64,000 nucleotides of DNA from G963675935 sp963803125 (GTDB taxonomy: Bacteria; Planctomycetota; Planctomycetia; Pirellulales; Thermoguttaceae), in assembly GCA_963803125.1 (NCBI GenBank), contig CAWDLR010000003.1:1674001-1738000 (forward strand). The letters run 5' to 3'. This document shows, piece by piece, positions 38,942-48,925 of the stretch (within the stretch, counting starts at the first letter, position 1; each line of letters starts with the position of its first letter). The translations under genes were made by a program, and so were the position numbers. The notes beneath the pieces are model-generated. The model had not been told where the DNA came from, did no database searches, and was given only the letters and a program-made list of their open reading frames with translations.

Positions 38942-39736
38942 ATGGCCGCGTCGAACCACAAGATGAAACGTAAACAGTACGAGAAGGAACTGCGCAAGTT
39001 ACAGACCGAGCTCTGTCATTTGCAGGAGTGGGTGAAATCCAAGGGGCTGAGGGTGATTGTGGTCTTTGAGGGCCGCGACGCCGCCGGCAAAGGGGGCACA
39101 ATCAAGGCGATTACCGAGCGGGTCAGTCCGCGTGTCTTCCGGCTTGTCGCCTTGCCGGCGCCTTCAGATCGCGAAAAGACGCAGATGTACTTGCAGCGCT
39201 ACATGCAGCACTTTCCCGCCGCCGGAGAAGTGGTCATCTTCGACCGCAGTTGGTACAACCGCGCCGGCGTGGAACGCGTGATGGGTTTTTGCACGGAGGA
39301 AGAATACCGGCGATTTCTCGATAATTGTCCGGTCGCCGAGAAGTACATCGTCGATGGTGGTATTATTCTAATCAAGTTTTGGTTGGAGGTCAGTCGGAAG
39401 GAGCAGGAGCGGCGGTTTGCGGCCCGCATCGATGATCCGTTGCGGCAGTGGAAGCTTAGCCCGATGGACGTCGAGTCGTGCACTCGCTGGTACGACTATT
39501 CTCGCGCCCGCGACGCGATGTTGCAGACCACCGACAGTGAACACGCTCCGTGGTACATCGTGCGATCGGATGACAAAAAACGCGGTCGGCTCAACTGTAT
39601 TTCGCATCTCTTGAGCCTGATCCCCTACCGGAAGATGTCGCGGAAGAAGGTGCTGCTGCCGGAACGGTCGAACAAGGGAGAGTACGACGATCAGACGACG
39701 CTGGAAGGGAAGAGGTTTGTGCCGGAAGAATACTAG
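38942..39736 (+). CDS. ppk2: Polyphosphate kinase 2 (PPK2)
   Basis: 264 residues. Walker A is VVFEGRDAAGKGGTIKAI, the lid/arginine region PSDREKTQMYLQRY, and Walker B VVIFDRSWYNRAGVERVMGF, with RQWKLSPMD typical of the PPK2 C-terminal part. PPK2 enzymes transfer phosphate between polyphosphate and nucleoside di/monophosphates (usually GDP/ADP to GTP/ATP). With the nearby polyphosphate glucokinase it links sugar release, sugar phosphorylation and the polyphosphate pool. It follows the DUF4239 gene by 91 nt. Confidence 0.95.
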   Translation: MAASNHKMKRKQYEKELRKLQTELCHLQEWVKSKGLRVIVVFEGRDAAGKGGTIKAITERVSPRVFRLVALPAPSDREKTQMYLQRYMQHFPAAGEVVIFDRSWYNRAGVERVMGFCTEEEYRRFLDNCPVAEKYIVDGGIILIKFWLEVSRKEQERRFAARIDDPLRQWKLSPMDVESCTRWYDYSRARDAMLQTTDSEHAPWYIVRSDDKKRGRLNCISHLLSLIPYRKMSRKKVLLPERSNKGEYDDQTTLEGKRFVPEEY

Positions 39737-39882
39737 CGGCTTCCCTGGGCGTTGCGCAATCGCTGCAGTATACTATGCTAGGGGTGGAATAGGGCCAACA
39801 ACGTCCTCCCGCCGGACTTTCGCGGCTCCGACGCCGACCGCTCTTTGCCCGGCATCGTGCTTTCGACAGAAAGGTCAATCCG

Positions 39883-41112
39883 ATGACTACGATCTATCGC
39901 CACGGATCGTTGCGTCTCTTGTTCCTTTTCGCTCTTCTCGCTCCTGCCGGTTGTGGGCGGACTACCGACGCCCGAAGCCGCGAAGAGGCGCCGCGGGTGA
40001 CCGTGGCGCATCCCGTCGTCCGCAGCCTGACCGATGAAGACGACTACAACGGATGGCTCGAGGCCCACAAAACCGTCGAGGTGCGGGCGCGGGTGCGCGG
40101 GCACATCAAGAAGGTCTACTTCCAAGACGGCGAGATTGTGAAGAAGGGCCAGCCGTTGTTCGATCTCGACCCGGCTCCGTTCGAAGCCCAGATCAAGCAG
40201 GCCGCAGCCGAGATGAAGGCATTCGACGCGCAGAAGGTCGCGGCGGAGAAGGACGTGGCGCGGTACAAGGCGCTGCTGCCCTCGGGCGCCGTTTCCAAGC
40301 AGCAACTGGAGAAGGCCGAGGCCGACGTCGGATCTTACGACGCGCAAATCGCGGCAAAAAGGGCGGAGATGGAGCGGTTCGAGCTCGATCTGAAGTACGC
40401 CCGAATAACCGCCGATCTGGCCGGCAAAATAAGCAAGGCCGCGCTGACCGAAGGCAACCTGGTCAACGCCGGCGGCAGCGATCCGCTCTTGACCACGATC
40501 GTGGCCATCGATCCGATCTACGTCGATTTCAACGTCGACGAGCGGGCCATGCAGCATTATCAGCAAATTGACCTGAAGAGGCCGGACAAGAACAAGGACC
40601 AAGCGTTGCGCGAGCGGAACTTGCCCTTCTTCTTCGGTTTGGATACGGAAACGGGTTTCCCGCACGAGGGCCGCCTGGTCTTCGCCGACAACAAGTATAA
40701 CGAGGGCACCGGCACGATTCTGGTGCGCGGCGAGACGCGCAACCCCGACGGCCGGCTGATTCCCGGCTCGCGCGTCCGCGTGCGGATTCCGGTGAGCGAC
40801 AAGTACGATGCGGTCCTCGTCCCCGATTCCGCCGTGCTGGCCGATCAGGACCGGCGGTATCTGCTCGTTCTCGGCAAAGACAACACCGTGCTGCGCCGCG
40901 ACATCACGCCGGGCAGGCTGCTCGACGACGGAATGCGCGTCATTCTCCCCTCGCCGGACGAAAAACAGGAGGGGGACAAGAGAGAATGGCTCAAGAACTG
41001 GGAACAGACCTGGGTGATCACCATGGGACTCCAGCGGGCGCGGATCGATTATCCCGTCCAGCCGTTTGATTCCCAAGGTCAACCGATCGGCGGCGTGAAT
41101 GCGGCCAAGTAA
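39883..41112 (+). CDS. RND efflux periplasmic adaptor lipoprotein
   Basis: 409 residues. N-terminal lipoprotein signal with lipobox LAPAGC (cleavage before Cys). The lipoyl/barrel-sandwich halves flank a short hairpin: VEVRARVRGHIKKVYFQDG, then FDLDPAPFEAQIKQA, coiled coil, then ARITADLAGKISKAALTEGN. A beta-barrel domain (VDFNVDERAMQHYQQ) and the membrane-proximal domain (VLVPDSAVLADQDRRY) complete the MexA/AcrA architecture. It anchors to the inner membrane and connects the pump to a TolC-like channel. The pump gene follows 30 nt downstream. No channel gene is in this operon. Confidence 0.93.
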   Translation: MTTIYRHGSLRLLFLFALLAPAGCGRTTDARSREEAPRVTVAHPVVRSLTDEDDYNGWLEAHKTVEVRARVRGHIKKVYFQDGEIVKKGQPLFDLDPAPFEAQIKQAAAEMKAFDAQKVAAEKDVARYKALLPSGAVSKQQLEKAEADVGSYDAQIAAKRAEMERFELDLKYARITADLAGKISKAALTEGNLVNAGGSDPLLTTIVAIDPIYVDFNVDERAMQHYQQIDLKRPDKNKDQALRERNLPFFFGLDTETGFPHEGRLVFADNKYNEGTGTILVRGETRNPDGRLIPGSRVRVRIPVSDKYDAVLVPDSAVLADQDRRYLLVLGKDNTVLRRDITPGRLLDDGMRVILPSPDEKQEGDKREWLKNWEQTWVITMGLQRARIDYPVQPFDSQGQPIGGVNAAK

Positions 41113-41142
41113 GGCACATCGAGGATCTTCAGGGGATCGCCC

Positions 41143-44100
41143 ATGTTCGCTCGTTTCTTTGTTGATCGGCCCGTCTTCGCCACCGTGCTTTCGCTGGTGA
41201 TCGTGATCGTCGGGCTGGTGGCGCTGGTGCGTCTGCCCGTCGCCCAGTATCCCGAGGTCGCCCCGCCGACGATCCAGGTTTCGGCGACTTACCCGGGCGC
41301 GGACGCCGAGACGGTCGCCACGACCGTGGCCACGCCCATCGAACAGGAAGTCAACGGCGTCGAGCGGATGCTCTACATGGCGTCGCGCTGCACCAACGAC
41401 GGGCAGATGTTCCTCGACGTGACCTTCGAGCTGGGCACCGATTTGGACATGGCGCAAGTGCTGGTGCAAAACCGCGTCTCCGTGGCCGACGCCAAACTGC
41501 CGGAAGACGTCAAGCGGATCGGCGTGACCACGAAGAAGAAGTCGCCCAGCATTTTGCTCTGCGTCAACCTCGTCTCCGAGAAGAAGCCGGACGGCAGCTA
41601 CTACTACGATCAGCTCTACCTCAGCAATTTCGCCTCGCTAAGCGTGAAAGACGAGTTGGCGCGGATCAAAGGCGTGGGCGACGTGGCGTTTCTCGGCCCG
41701 CGCGACTATAGCATGCGCGTCTGGCTCGACCCGCAGAAGCTGGCGTCGCTGGGGTTGACGGCCGGCAACGTCACCAAGGCGATCCGCGAGCAGAACGTCC
41801 AAGTTGCCGCCGGCCGGCTCGGGCAGTCGCCGATCCCCAAGGGCGCGAACGTCCCTTTCGAACTGGTCATCAAGACCCAAGGGCGGCTCACGAGCGAACA
41901 ACAGTTCGACAACATCATCGTCAAGACGGGCTCGAAGGGCGAAGTTGTCAAGCTCCGCAACGTCGTCCGCAAGGTGCAGCGCGACGAGCACGGACGGATT
42001 GTCGAAAAAGGAACGGAACTGGGGGCGAGAAACTACGACGTCAACAGCTACCTGGACGGCGACCCCTCGGTCACCCTGGCCATCTTCCAGTTGCCCGGCT
42101 CGAACGCCCTGCAAACCGCCGACGAGATCAAGGCGAAGATGAAGGAACTGAAAGCCAAGTTCCCAAAAGGCGTCAGTTACAAGATCGTGTACGACACCAC
42201 CGTCTTCATCGATGAGTCGGTCCACGAAGTCTACAAGACGCTGTTCGAGGCCTTCGTTCTCGTCTTCATCGTCGTGCTCGTATTCTTGCAGGACTGGCGG
42301 GCGACCCTGATGCCCATGATCGACGTGCCGGTTTCGTTGATCGGCACGTTGGCGGTGATGGCCCTGCTCGGCTTCTCGCTGAACAACCTGACTCTGTTTG
42401 GATTGGTGCTGGCGATCGGCATCGTGGTGGATGACGCCATCGTGGTCGTCGAGAACATCGAACGCTGGATGGCCACCGGATTGCCCCCGCGCGAGGCCAC
42501 GATCAAAGCCATGGACGAGATCACCGGCCCGGTGATCGCCATTACGCTGGTGCTCAGTTCCGTCTTCATTCCCACCGCGTTTCTGGCCGGCATCACGGGC
42601 CAGTTCTATCGGCAATTCGCTCTGACGATCGCCGCATCCACGATCATCTCGGCAATCAACGCCATGACGATGGCCCCGGCCCGGGCGGTCACTCTGATCA
42701 AGCCGCACGTCCACGGCCAGGAGAGCCATCGCGAGGCCATGCCGCGCTGGGGCATCGCGCTGCTGATCGGATACATCATCTATCGCATCGTCGGGCCCCT
42801 GGTGCTGGCGATGTTTGGAATATCGTCCCCGACCGGTGGACACGGCGGCGAGGCGGGCGAAGAGCCGTCGCATTCGCTGGCGCTGCTCTGGGCCGTGCGG
42901 CTGGTGCTGGTCGGCGGCGGAAGCGTCTTCGGATGGTTCGTCGCCCCGGCGGTCAATACCGTGCTGAACAAGTTCCTCGGCGGCTTCAACTGGGTCTTCG
43001 ACCGGCTCTCCGGCGGCTACGGCTTCCTGGTTCGCGGCCTGCTCCGCGTCTCGTTCATCCTGCTGATCGTCTACGGCGGGCTGCTCGCCATGACGGGCCT
43101 GGGGTTCTCGGTCATCCCGAAGGGCTTCATTCCCGAACAGGATAAGGGCTACCTGGTTGTCAACGTGCAGCTTCCCGATGGCGCGAGCCTGGAACGCACG
43201 GATAGCTTGGTGACGAAGCTCAGTGAAATCGCGCTGAAGACCGACGGAATTGCCCACGTGATTGCCGTGCCCGGCTACTCCACGCTCTTGAGCACGAACA
43301 TCAGCAACGTAGGCGGGATGTTCGTGATCCTCAAGCCGTTCGAGGAGCGGAAGGAGAATCCTCAACTGCAGGGTCGTCGGATTGCCGCCGAATTGCGTAA
43401 GGAATTCGACGAATATCAAGAGGCCACTATCGGCGTCTTCGGCGCTCCGCCGGTCGATGGTCTGGGTTCGACGGGAGGCATCAAACTCCAGGTCCAGGAT
43501 AAGCGTGACGCCGGTCTCCGCGCCTTGCAGGGGGCCACTCAGGCGGTCGCGGACGAAGGAGAGCGCCAGCCGGGCATCGCCGCCCTCTTCTCCACCTTCA
43601 GCGTCACCCAGCCGCAGATCTACCTCGACATCGATCGCGAGAAGGCCAAAGCCCAATCGGTATCGCTGGACAACGTCAACAACGCCCTGCAAGCTTATCT
43701 TGGCTCGTACTACGTCAACGACTTCACCTTCCAGAACCGCAACTGGCAGGTCAACGTGCAAGCCGATCCGAAATACCGCATGCGCGTCGAGGATATCGGA
43801 CGGCTGGAGGTCCGCAACGCCCACGGCGACCGCGTGCCGCTGGCGACGCTCATCCACGTCAAGAACACCTCCGGGCCGGCGATCGTCAACCACTATAATC
43901 TCTTCCCCTCCGCCGAAATCACCGGCATCCTGGCACCGGGCACCAGTTCGCGGCAGGGAATCGAGATCATGGATCGCGTCGCCCGCAATCAGCTCCCCTC
44001 CACGATGGGTCACCAGTGGACGGAACTGAGCTACCAGGAGTTGCTGGCGGAGAAGGACACGCTGAGCAAGCTGATCTTCCCGCTGTGCGTGTTGTTCGTC

Positions 44101-44592
44101 TTCATGGTTCTGGCCGCACAGTATGAAAGTTGGTCGCTGCCGCTGGCCATTTTGCTGATCGTGCCGATGTGCCTGTTCTCCGCGCTTGTGGGCTTATGGA
44201 TGGCCAGCCTCGACAACGACATTTTCGCCCAGATCGGCTTCGTGGTGTTGATCGGTCTGGCTGCCAAAAACGCGATCCTGGTCGTCGAGTTTGCCAAGCA
44301 GTTGGAGGATTCTGGCAAGAGCCGGCTGGAGGCCGTGGTCGAGGCGTCGCGCACGCGGCTGCGGCCCATCCTCATGACCGCCTTCGCCTTCATCCTCGGC
44401 GTCGTGCCGCTGGCGGTGGCTAAGGGGGCCGGCGCCGAAATGCGCGTGCCCTTGGGCATCGCCGTCCTCAGCGGTATGCTCGGCGTCACCTTCTTCGGTT
44501 TGATCTTTACGCCGGTATTCTACTCGATCATCATGCGGTTCGTGGGCAAGTCGAGCGCGGCAGGCACTCGGTCGGAGGCAAGTGATGACTGA
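41143..44592 (+). CDS. RND multidrug efflux permease (AcrB/MexB, HAE-1 type)
   Basis: 1149 residues with two RND halves of six membrane segments each plus large periplasmic loops. N-terminus MFARFFVDRPVFATVL is typical. The proton-relay residues are the Asp pair in GIVVDDAIVVVENI (TM4) and Lys in GLAAKNAILVVEFAK (TM10). It is about 100 residues longer than AcrB. The extra segment (about residues 525-630, between the halves) contains two further hydrophobic stretches (RWGIALLIGYIIYRIVG and LLWAVRLVLVGGG) with a Gly/Glu/His-rich linker. It exports hydrophobic compounds by proton antiport with the adaptor encoded upstream. The stop overlaps the phosphofructokinase start by 8 nt. Confidence 0.95.
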   Translation: MFARFFVDRPVFATVLSLVIVIVGLVALVRLPVAQYPEVAPPTIQVSATYPGADAETVATTVATPIEQEVNGVERMLYMASRCTNDGQMFLDVTFELGTDLDMAQVLVQNRVSVADAKLPEDVKRIGVTTKKKSPSILLCVNLVSEKKPDGSYYYDQLYLSNFASLSVKDELARIKGVGDVAFLGPRDYSMRVWLDPQKLASLGLTAGNVTKAIREQNVQVAAGRLGQSPIPKGANVPFELVIKTQGRLTSEQQFDNIIVKTGSKGEVVKLRNVVRKVQRDEHGRIVEKGTELGARNYDVNSYLDGDPSVTLAIFQLPGSNALQTADEIKAKMKELKAKFPKGVSYKIVYDTTVFIDESVHEVYKTLFEAFVLVFIVVLVFLQDWRATLMPMIDVPVSLIGTLAVMALLGFSLNNLTLFGLVLAIGIVVDDAIVVVENIERWMATGLPPREATIKAMDEITGPVIAITLVLSSVFIPTAFLAGITGQFYRQFALTIAASTIISAINAMTMAPARAVTLIKPHVHGQESHREAMPRWGIALLIGYIIYRIVGPLVLAMFGISSPTGGHGGEAGEEPSHSLALLWAVRLVLVGGGSVFGWFVAPAVNTVLNKFLGGFNWVFDRLSGGYGFLVRGLLRVSFILLIVYGGLLAMTGLGFSVIPKGFIPEQDKGYLVVNVQLPDGASLERTDSLVTKLSEIALKTDGIAHVIAVPGYSTLLSTNISNVGGMFVILKPFEERKENPQLQGRRIAAELRKEFDEYQEATIGVFGAPPVDGLGSTGGIKLQVQDKRDAGLRALQGATQAVADEGERQPGIAALFSTFSVTQPQIYLDIDREKAKAQSVSLDNVNNALQAYLGSYYVNDFTFQNRNWQVNVQADPKYRMRVEDIGRLEVRNAHGDRVPLATLIHVKNTSGPAIVNHYNLFPSAEITGILAPGTSSRQGIEIMDRVARNQLPSTMGHQWTELSYQELLAEKDTLSKLIFPLCVLFVFMVLAAQYESWSLPLAILLIVPMCLFSALVGLWMASLDNDIFAQIGFVVLIGLAAKNAILVVEFAKQLEDSGKSRLEAVVEASRTRLRPILMTAFAFILGVVPLAVAKGAGAEMRVPLGIAVLSGMLGVTFFGLIFTPVFYSIIMRFVGKSSAAGTRSEASDD

Positions 44593-45667
44593 ACGTATCG
44601 GTATTGTAACCGGCGGCGGCGATTGTCCTGGGCTTAACGCCGTGATCCGCGCGGTGGCCAAGGCGGCGGCGAAACGCGGCTGGGAGACGATCGGTTTCCT
44701 CGGCGGCTATGAGGGCGTCCTCGATCCGCAACGCTACATGCCGTTGGACTATCAGAAACTGAGCGGGCTGTTGACCCGCGGGGGCACGATTCTCGGCACC
44801 GCCAACCGCGGCCGCTTCTCCGCCAAGGTGGGCCACGGCGAGAGCCGCCGCCTCCCCCAGGAACTGATCGACGGCGTCAAGCAGGGCATGAAGAAACAGA
44901 ACCTTCGCGGTCTGGTGAGCATCGGCGGCGACGGCTCGTTGAGCATCGGCCAGCAACTCTTCGAAGGCGGCGTGCCGCTGGTCGGTGTTCCCAAGACGAT
45001 CGACAACGACCTCGAAGGCACCCTGTTTACCTTCGGATTCGATTCGGCGGTGGCTTGCGCCACCGACGCCCTCGATCGCCTGCACACAACCGCCGAGAGC
45101 CACAATCGCATCATGGTGCTGGAGGTGATGGGCCGTTACGCGGGCTGGATCGCGCTGTACGCCGGAGTCGCCGGCGGCGCCGACGTGATCCTGATTCCCG
45201 AAATCCCGTTCAGCTATGACAGCATCTGCGCCAAGATCCGGCGCGAGAGCAGGAAGACAAGCATTTTACGCTGATCATCGCGGCGGAAGGCGCGCGGGAG
45301 AAGGGGGGCGAATTCATCACCGCGGCCGCGGAGGTGGCCAACCGCGAAGCTCGGCTTGGCGGCATCGCCGCCGTTGTTGCCGCGGAACTCGAAAAACGCA
45401 CCGGCCAGGAGGCCCGCACTTGCGTCCTTGGCCACTTGCAGCGCGGCGGCTGCCCGACGAACTTCGACCGCGCACTGTGCTCCATCTTCGGCGCCGAGGC
45501 GGTCGAGCTGATTGCCGCCGGCCAGTTCGGCTACATGGTCGCTTACCAAGGCTCCCACGTGTCCGCCGTGAAGATCAGTGAAGCCGTCGGACGTTCTCAA
45601 GACCGTCCCGGCAACAGGGGGCTTCGCCCGCACAGCGCGTGCGTTGGGGATTTGTTTCGGCGATTGA
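44585..45667 (+). CDS. pfkA: 6-phosphofructokinase (two frameshifts)
   Basis: Begins with ATG at 44585, overlapping the pump stop by 8 nt. The first part (to 45274) has RIGIVTGGGDCPGLNAVIR, SIGGDGSLSIGQQLF (Gly after GGD suggests ATP as donor), GVPKTIDNDLEGT and MGRYAGWIALYAG. A break near 45245 shifts to the frame that reads FTLIIAAEGAREKGGEF, RTCVLGHLQRGGCPT, and FGYMVAYQGSHVSAVKI. A second break near 45590 gives the proper C-terminus LKTVPATGGFARTARALG to TGA at 45665. It catalyses fructose-6-phosphate to fructose-1,6-bisphosphate. The PKTIDND motif is of the group III/PPi-like branch. Being in an efflux-pump operon is unusual. Confidence 0.85.
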
Positions 45668-45728
45668 GGGATGCGTACTCTTCCGACTTCCCCCGATGCT
45701 CCGCGCGTCAACGAGATTTCCGAACCTG

Positions 45729-46716
45729 CTACGGTTCGCGCGGTTGATCGGCGAATGCCTCGATGAGGTCGCGCTGCGAGATCGCCGAACTCTGGCGGCC
45801 GCGGCGTTTCAGGTGCGGTGGCGGAACCGCCGACGAGCCTGAGTCTAGGCGCTGCGGCGGAGCGAGAAATCGGCGAAGATTGGCCCCAAGCCGCTCCAAT
45901 GGGATTCGCTGCGGCACGCGCAAGAGCGCTTCTTCAATCGCGCTTAGGTATTTATCCAGATGGTGGTCGGCCAGCCAGTCAAAATCGAGCAAGGCGTGAA
46001 GAACTTCGCCCGCGTGACGGTGTGCCTGCTGGACCTGTTTGGCTTTGCCGGCGAGTGATCGCTTCTTAACTTGCCACGCCTCTTTCTCCTCGATGAAGTT
46101 TCCCTCTTCGTCCAAGAGCCTGAGTTCTCCCACGTGTTTGTAGCACCAACGGAAGGGAAGGTGCGGGACAAGGTCGTCGTTGTTGACGAAGCGATAATTG
46201 GCCAGGCAGTAGAGGTCGCGGAAACGCCGATCGGCTGCGCGGCGAACCATAGGTGTAGACGGCTCGGACGTTGTATCCTTCGCTGCTTAAGCGAACCGAG
46301 GCCAACGTGGCCATCGCGCCGCCAAGGCTGTGTCCGGTCAACCACAGCGGTTTTGTGCGGGAGGGGGTTCCCAGCAGCCGGCGAACCTCGGGCCAAACCT
46401 GCTCGACGGCCTCGGCAAAACCACAATGCACCCGGCCGGGGTATTGGGGCCCCGACACCAGAAGCGTGTCCGCGTCAGTCAGGCAGTTTCCGATGTTCTC
46501 TGTGCCGCGAAAGGCCAGCACGGTAGCCTTTTCCAGCAGCGCGACAAAACCACGGAATTGGCCGCGGGTAAAGAACGTGGTCCTGCCGCCCAGCCCGAGC
46601 TTCTCGATCCAGTCGTCGGCTCCCTCGTAGGCGCACCGGCTTGCGCAGGCCAGATAGTATCCCGTCTTGGCGCTGAACCCTGGGGCACGCAGATCGCCTT
46701 CGATGACGTCTTCCAT
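45729..46716 (-). CDS. Class 3 lipase (frameshifted)
   Basis: From ATG at 46716. Nucleophile Ser is in LTGHSLGGAMATLAS, in the first frame (to about 46240). After YTYGSPR the homologous reading continues in the next frame: RRFRDLYCLANYRFVNNDD, then LVPHLP with the catalytic Asp in NNDD, and His in DHHLDKYLSAI. Combined length about 325 residues. No signal peptide or membrane helix. Class 3 lipases hydrolyse triacylglycerols or other esters with a Ser-Asp-His triad. A single-base shift near 46240 explains the break. It lies alone, with a 200-nt gap to the next gene upstream. Confidence 0.82.
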
Positions 46717-46918
46717 GACATCCCCCGCCCTAGCTCTATTATCGGCACGGTCGGGGCGAGCCGAACACGGTTTGCGTCAGGGTGGCCCACCCGCGGGGGG
46801 GCTTGCCGACTTCCTGGCATGTGCGGACGCGAGTCATTCGGCAGAGAACCACAGCGGCGGGGCCGCTTGGATTAGCGGCAGGGTCGGTCGCGAGTAGCGG
46901 CACCGGCGGCCATCATCT

Positions 46919-48059
46919 TCAGTATTGGACCACGGCGGCTCGTTCATCGTCGGCGGCCGCGGCATCAAACGGTAGAGCGACGGGCTCGCGGCGATGGAGC
47001 GACAGAAGCGTGGCTACGTTCAATTCGTAGGCGCGGTGGCCGTCCCGGCCGGTTACACGTGGCGCCTCGGCGCCCCGGATCACTTGCAGGAAGTTTTCGA
47101 TCAGCCCCATAAACCCGCCGAACTCCTCGTCGAACAGCAGCGTGTTGGGAACCACGGGCCGCCAGGATTTCGCCGGGCCCTCTTCCGAGTCGTAGAGCCG
47201 CAATTCGTATTGGTCTTCGACCGCCAGCCAGGCCTTGTTGCCGTAGATTTCCACTCGCTCCCACGGCTTCAGGCTGACGGCGGACGAACTCGTGTAGAGC
47301 TGCCCGACCGAACCGCTGCAAAACTGGAACGAGATCATCGCGTTGTCGAACGGGTATTTTCCCCGATTGCGTCCATACTTGTCGACTCCGATCGCGGAGA
47401 GCCGCGCTACGTCGCCCATGAAGTAGCGGGTCAGGTCGAACAGAATGGATTGTGCCCGCTTCGAGCACGTGAATCACGTAATCGTAGCCCAGATTAAACT
47501 TGGCGGCGAACATGGCGGGGTTGCCGACCGGTCCTTCCTCGACGTACCGCTTGGCGCGGTGGTAGGGAGGGCTGTAGCGCTTGTTGGCCACGGTCATGAT
47601 CGGGACGCCGCGCTCGTCGGCCAGCCGGCAGAGCCGCTCGCCGTCGACCAGGGAGAGCGTGAAGGGCTTTTCGACCAGTATTGGCAGCCCGCGCTCGATG
47701 CAGGCCGTGCCGTGCTCGGCGTGCAGGTGGTTGGGGCCGAGAACCATCACGCCGTCGAGCGGTTCTTTGTCGAGCATTTCGGCGTAGTCGCGATACCAAC
47801 GTGCTGCCCAGGTGGCCTCGATGTTTCGGCCTGCCCGTTCGTCGCGGCGGCTGAAGGCCACGATTTCGACCGGCTCCCAGATGGTCTGCAAGCGCTTTAC
47901 GGCGGGGAAGTACTTTGAGACGGTCACGCCGCCGGCGCCGATGATGCCCAGCCGCAGCCGTTTTCGGGCGGCCCGTTCCGGGTCGTATCCGACGCCGTAA
48001 ACGTCGGCCAGATCGAACATCTTGTGAATCGGTGAATGGCCATAAGTGTCTTCGAGCAT
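46919..48059 (-). CDS. Gfo/Idh/MocA-family oxidoreductase (frameshifted)
   Basis: Starts at ATG 48059 (MLEDTYGHSPIHKMFDLADV). The Rossmann dinucleotide motif is LRLGIIGAGGVTVSKYFPA; conserved LVEKPFTLSLVDGERL has the Lys of EKP, and NKRYSPPYHRA follows. Near 47444, after HVLEAGTIH, the reading shifts to the frame giving FDLTRYFMGDVARLSAIG and the C-terminal substrate domain to 46919. One extra base explains this. NAD(P)-dependent sugar or polyol dehydrogenase acting in the cytoplasm; in this cluster it may oxidise galactose or a related intermediate. It follows the cyclase gene by 4 nt. Confidence 0.87.
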
Positions 48060-48063
48060 CGGT

Positions 48064-48741
48064 CTACTCCTTGTCGGCGAGCACTGCCACGATCGAGCAC
48101 GGTCCGCTGTCCATCCCCTGCACCAGCCAGGGATTGAGGCGAACCTCGACAAGCCTGCCGAGGTCGTGATCCAGATTCATCTCTTCGATGATAAGAAAAC
48201 GCCGCCCGTCGCCGGCCAGCAGCTCATTGTGGGCTGACATGGTCGCCTCAAGGCAAGCGATCACGGCGACCGACGGCACATCGAGCCCCATCGCGCGAAG
48301 ATCGGGGCAAGTCCTTCGCAGCCAGCGAGCCGATTCGATGCCGAAGCCGGGACATCGCGTGCTGAAACGATTCGGATCGGCCCGCCGAATCCGGCCATAG
48401 CCGAAACGAAACAACGCCATGTCGGCATTCTGCAATCGCTCCACAAACGGCTCTAGATCGCTCGGCATCAGAACCGTCGCGTCCGCGACCTTCAGGTCGA
48501 TCACCACCGGATGGGTGAAGATCATTTCTTCCGGGCCGTAGTCCGTAATCCGCACCGCGCCCTGCACCACGTGGCACGGTGAATCGACGTGCGTGCCGGT
48601 GTGATTGGCGACGCGAAGAATCTGCACGCCGGCGCCGTCCTTGGCCACCGTGTACAGGTCGGTCAGCTCGGGAGCCGGGATGGCCGGTGGGCGAGGACCG
48701 TCGAGCGTCAGGGGATACGAAAGCCAGATGTAGCGGGTCAT
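48064..48741 (-). CDS. Cyclase/kynurenine-formamidase-like protein
   Basis: 225 residues from the ATG at 48741 (MTRYIWLSYPLTLDGPRPP). NHTGTHVDSPCH is the HxGTHxDxPxH metal-binding motif of the cyclase family (PF04199). The sequence PVVIDLKVADATVL fits the family core. These are Mn/Zn-dependent amidohydrolases or lactone/cyclic-compound hydrolases. In its operon, between KDPG aldolase and the Gfo/Idh dehydrogenase, a role as a lactonase-like step in galactonate formation is a speculation. There is a repeat-rich 180-bp spacer before it. Confidence 0.85.
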   Translation of the reverse strand: MTRYIWLSYPLTLDGPRPPAIPAPELTDLYTVAKDGAGVQILRVANHTGTHVDSPCHVVQGAVRITDYGPEEMIFTHPVVIDLKVADATVLMPSDLEPFVERLQNADMALFRFGYGRIRRADPNRFSTRCPGFGIESARWLRRTCPDLRAMGLDVPSVAVIACLEATMSAHNELLAGDGRRFLIIEEMNLDHDLGRLVEVRLNPWLVQGMDSGPCSIVAVLADKE

Positions 48742-48762
48742 CAGAGCCTCTCGTGCATTTCT

Positions 48763-48916
48763 CCCCTCTCCCATTGGGAGAGGGGCGACGTATTCCTCCC
48801 CTCTCCCATTGGGAGAGGGGCAGGGGGTGAGGGCGGAATCGGAAAACGCTTTGCCGCAAGCATCGTTTTCTTTCCACGACCAGCCCTCACCCTAGCCCTC
48901 TCCCAAAGGGAGAGGG
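48763..48916. repeat. Three CCCCTCTCCC hairpins in intergenic spacer
   Basis: CCCCTCTCCC-ATT-GGGAGAGGGG occurs at 48763-48785 and 48798-48820, and CCCTCTCCC-AAA-GGGAGAGGG at 48896-48916. The third is in opposite orientation with respect to flanking GGGGTGAGGGC / GCCCTCACCCTAG segments, as in a mosaic REP-type array. The same family is seen at 14450-14475. Confidence 0.8.
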
Positions 48917-48925
48917 GACACAAGT

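Noticed and set aside
41638..44013. 791-codon minus-strand frame
   Set aside because: Antisense shadow of the RND pump gene.
48763..48916. CRISPR-like array
   Set aside because: Only three hairpins of differing spacing, palindromic and partly inverted; no spacers or cas genes.
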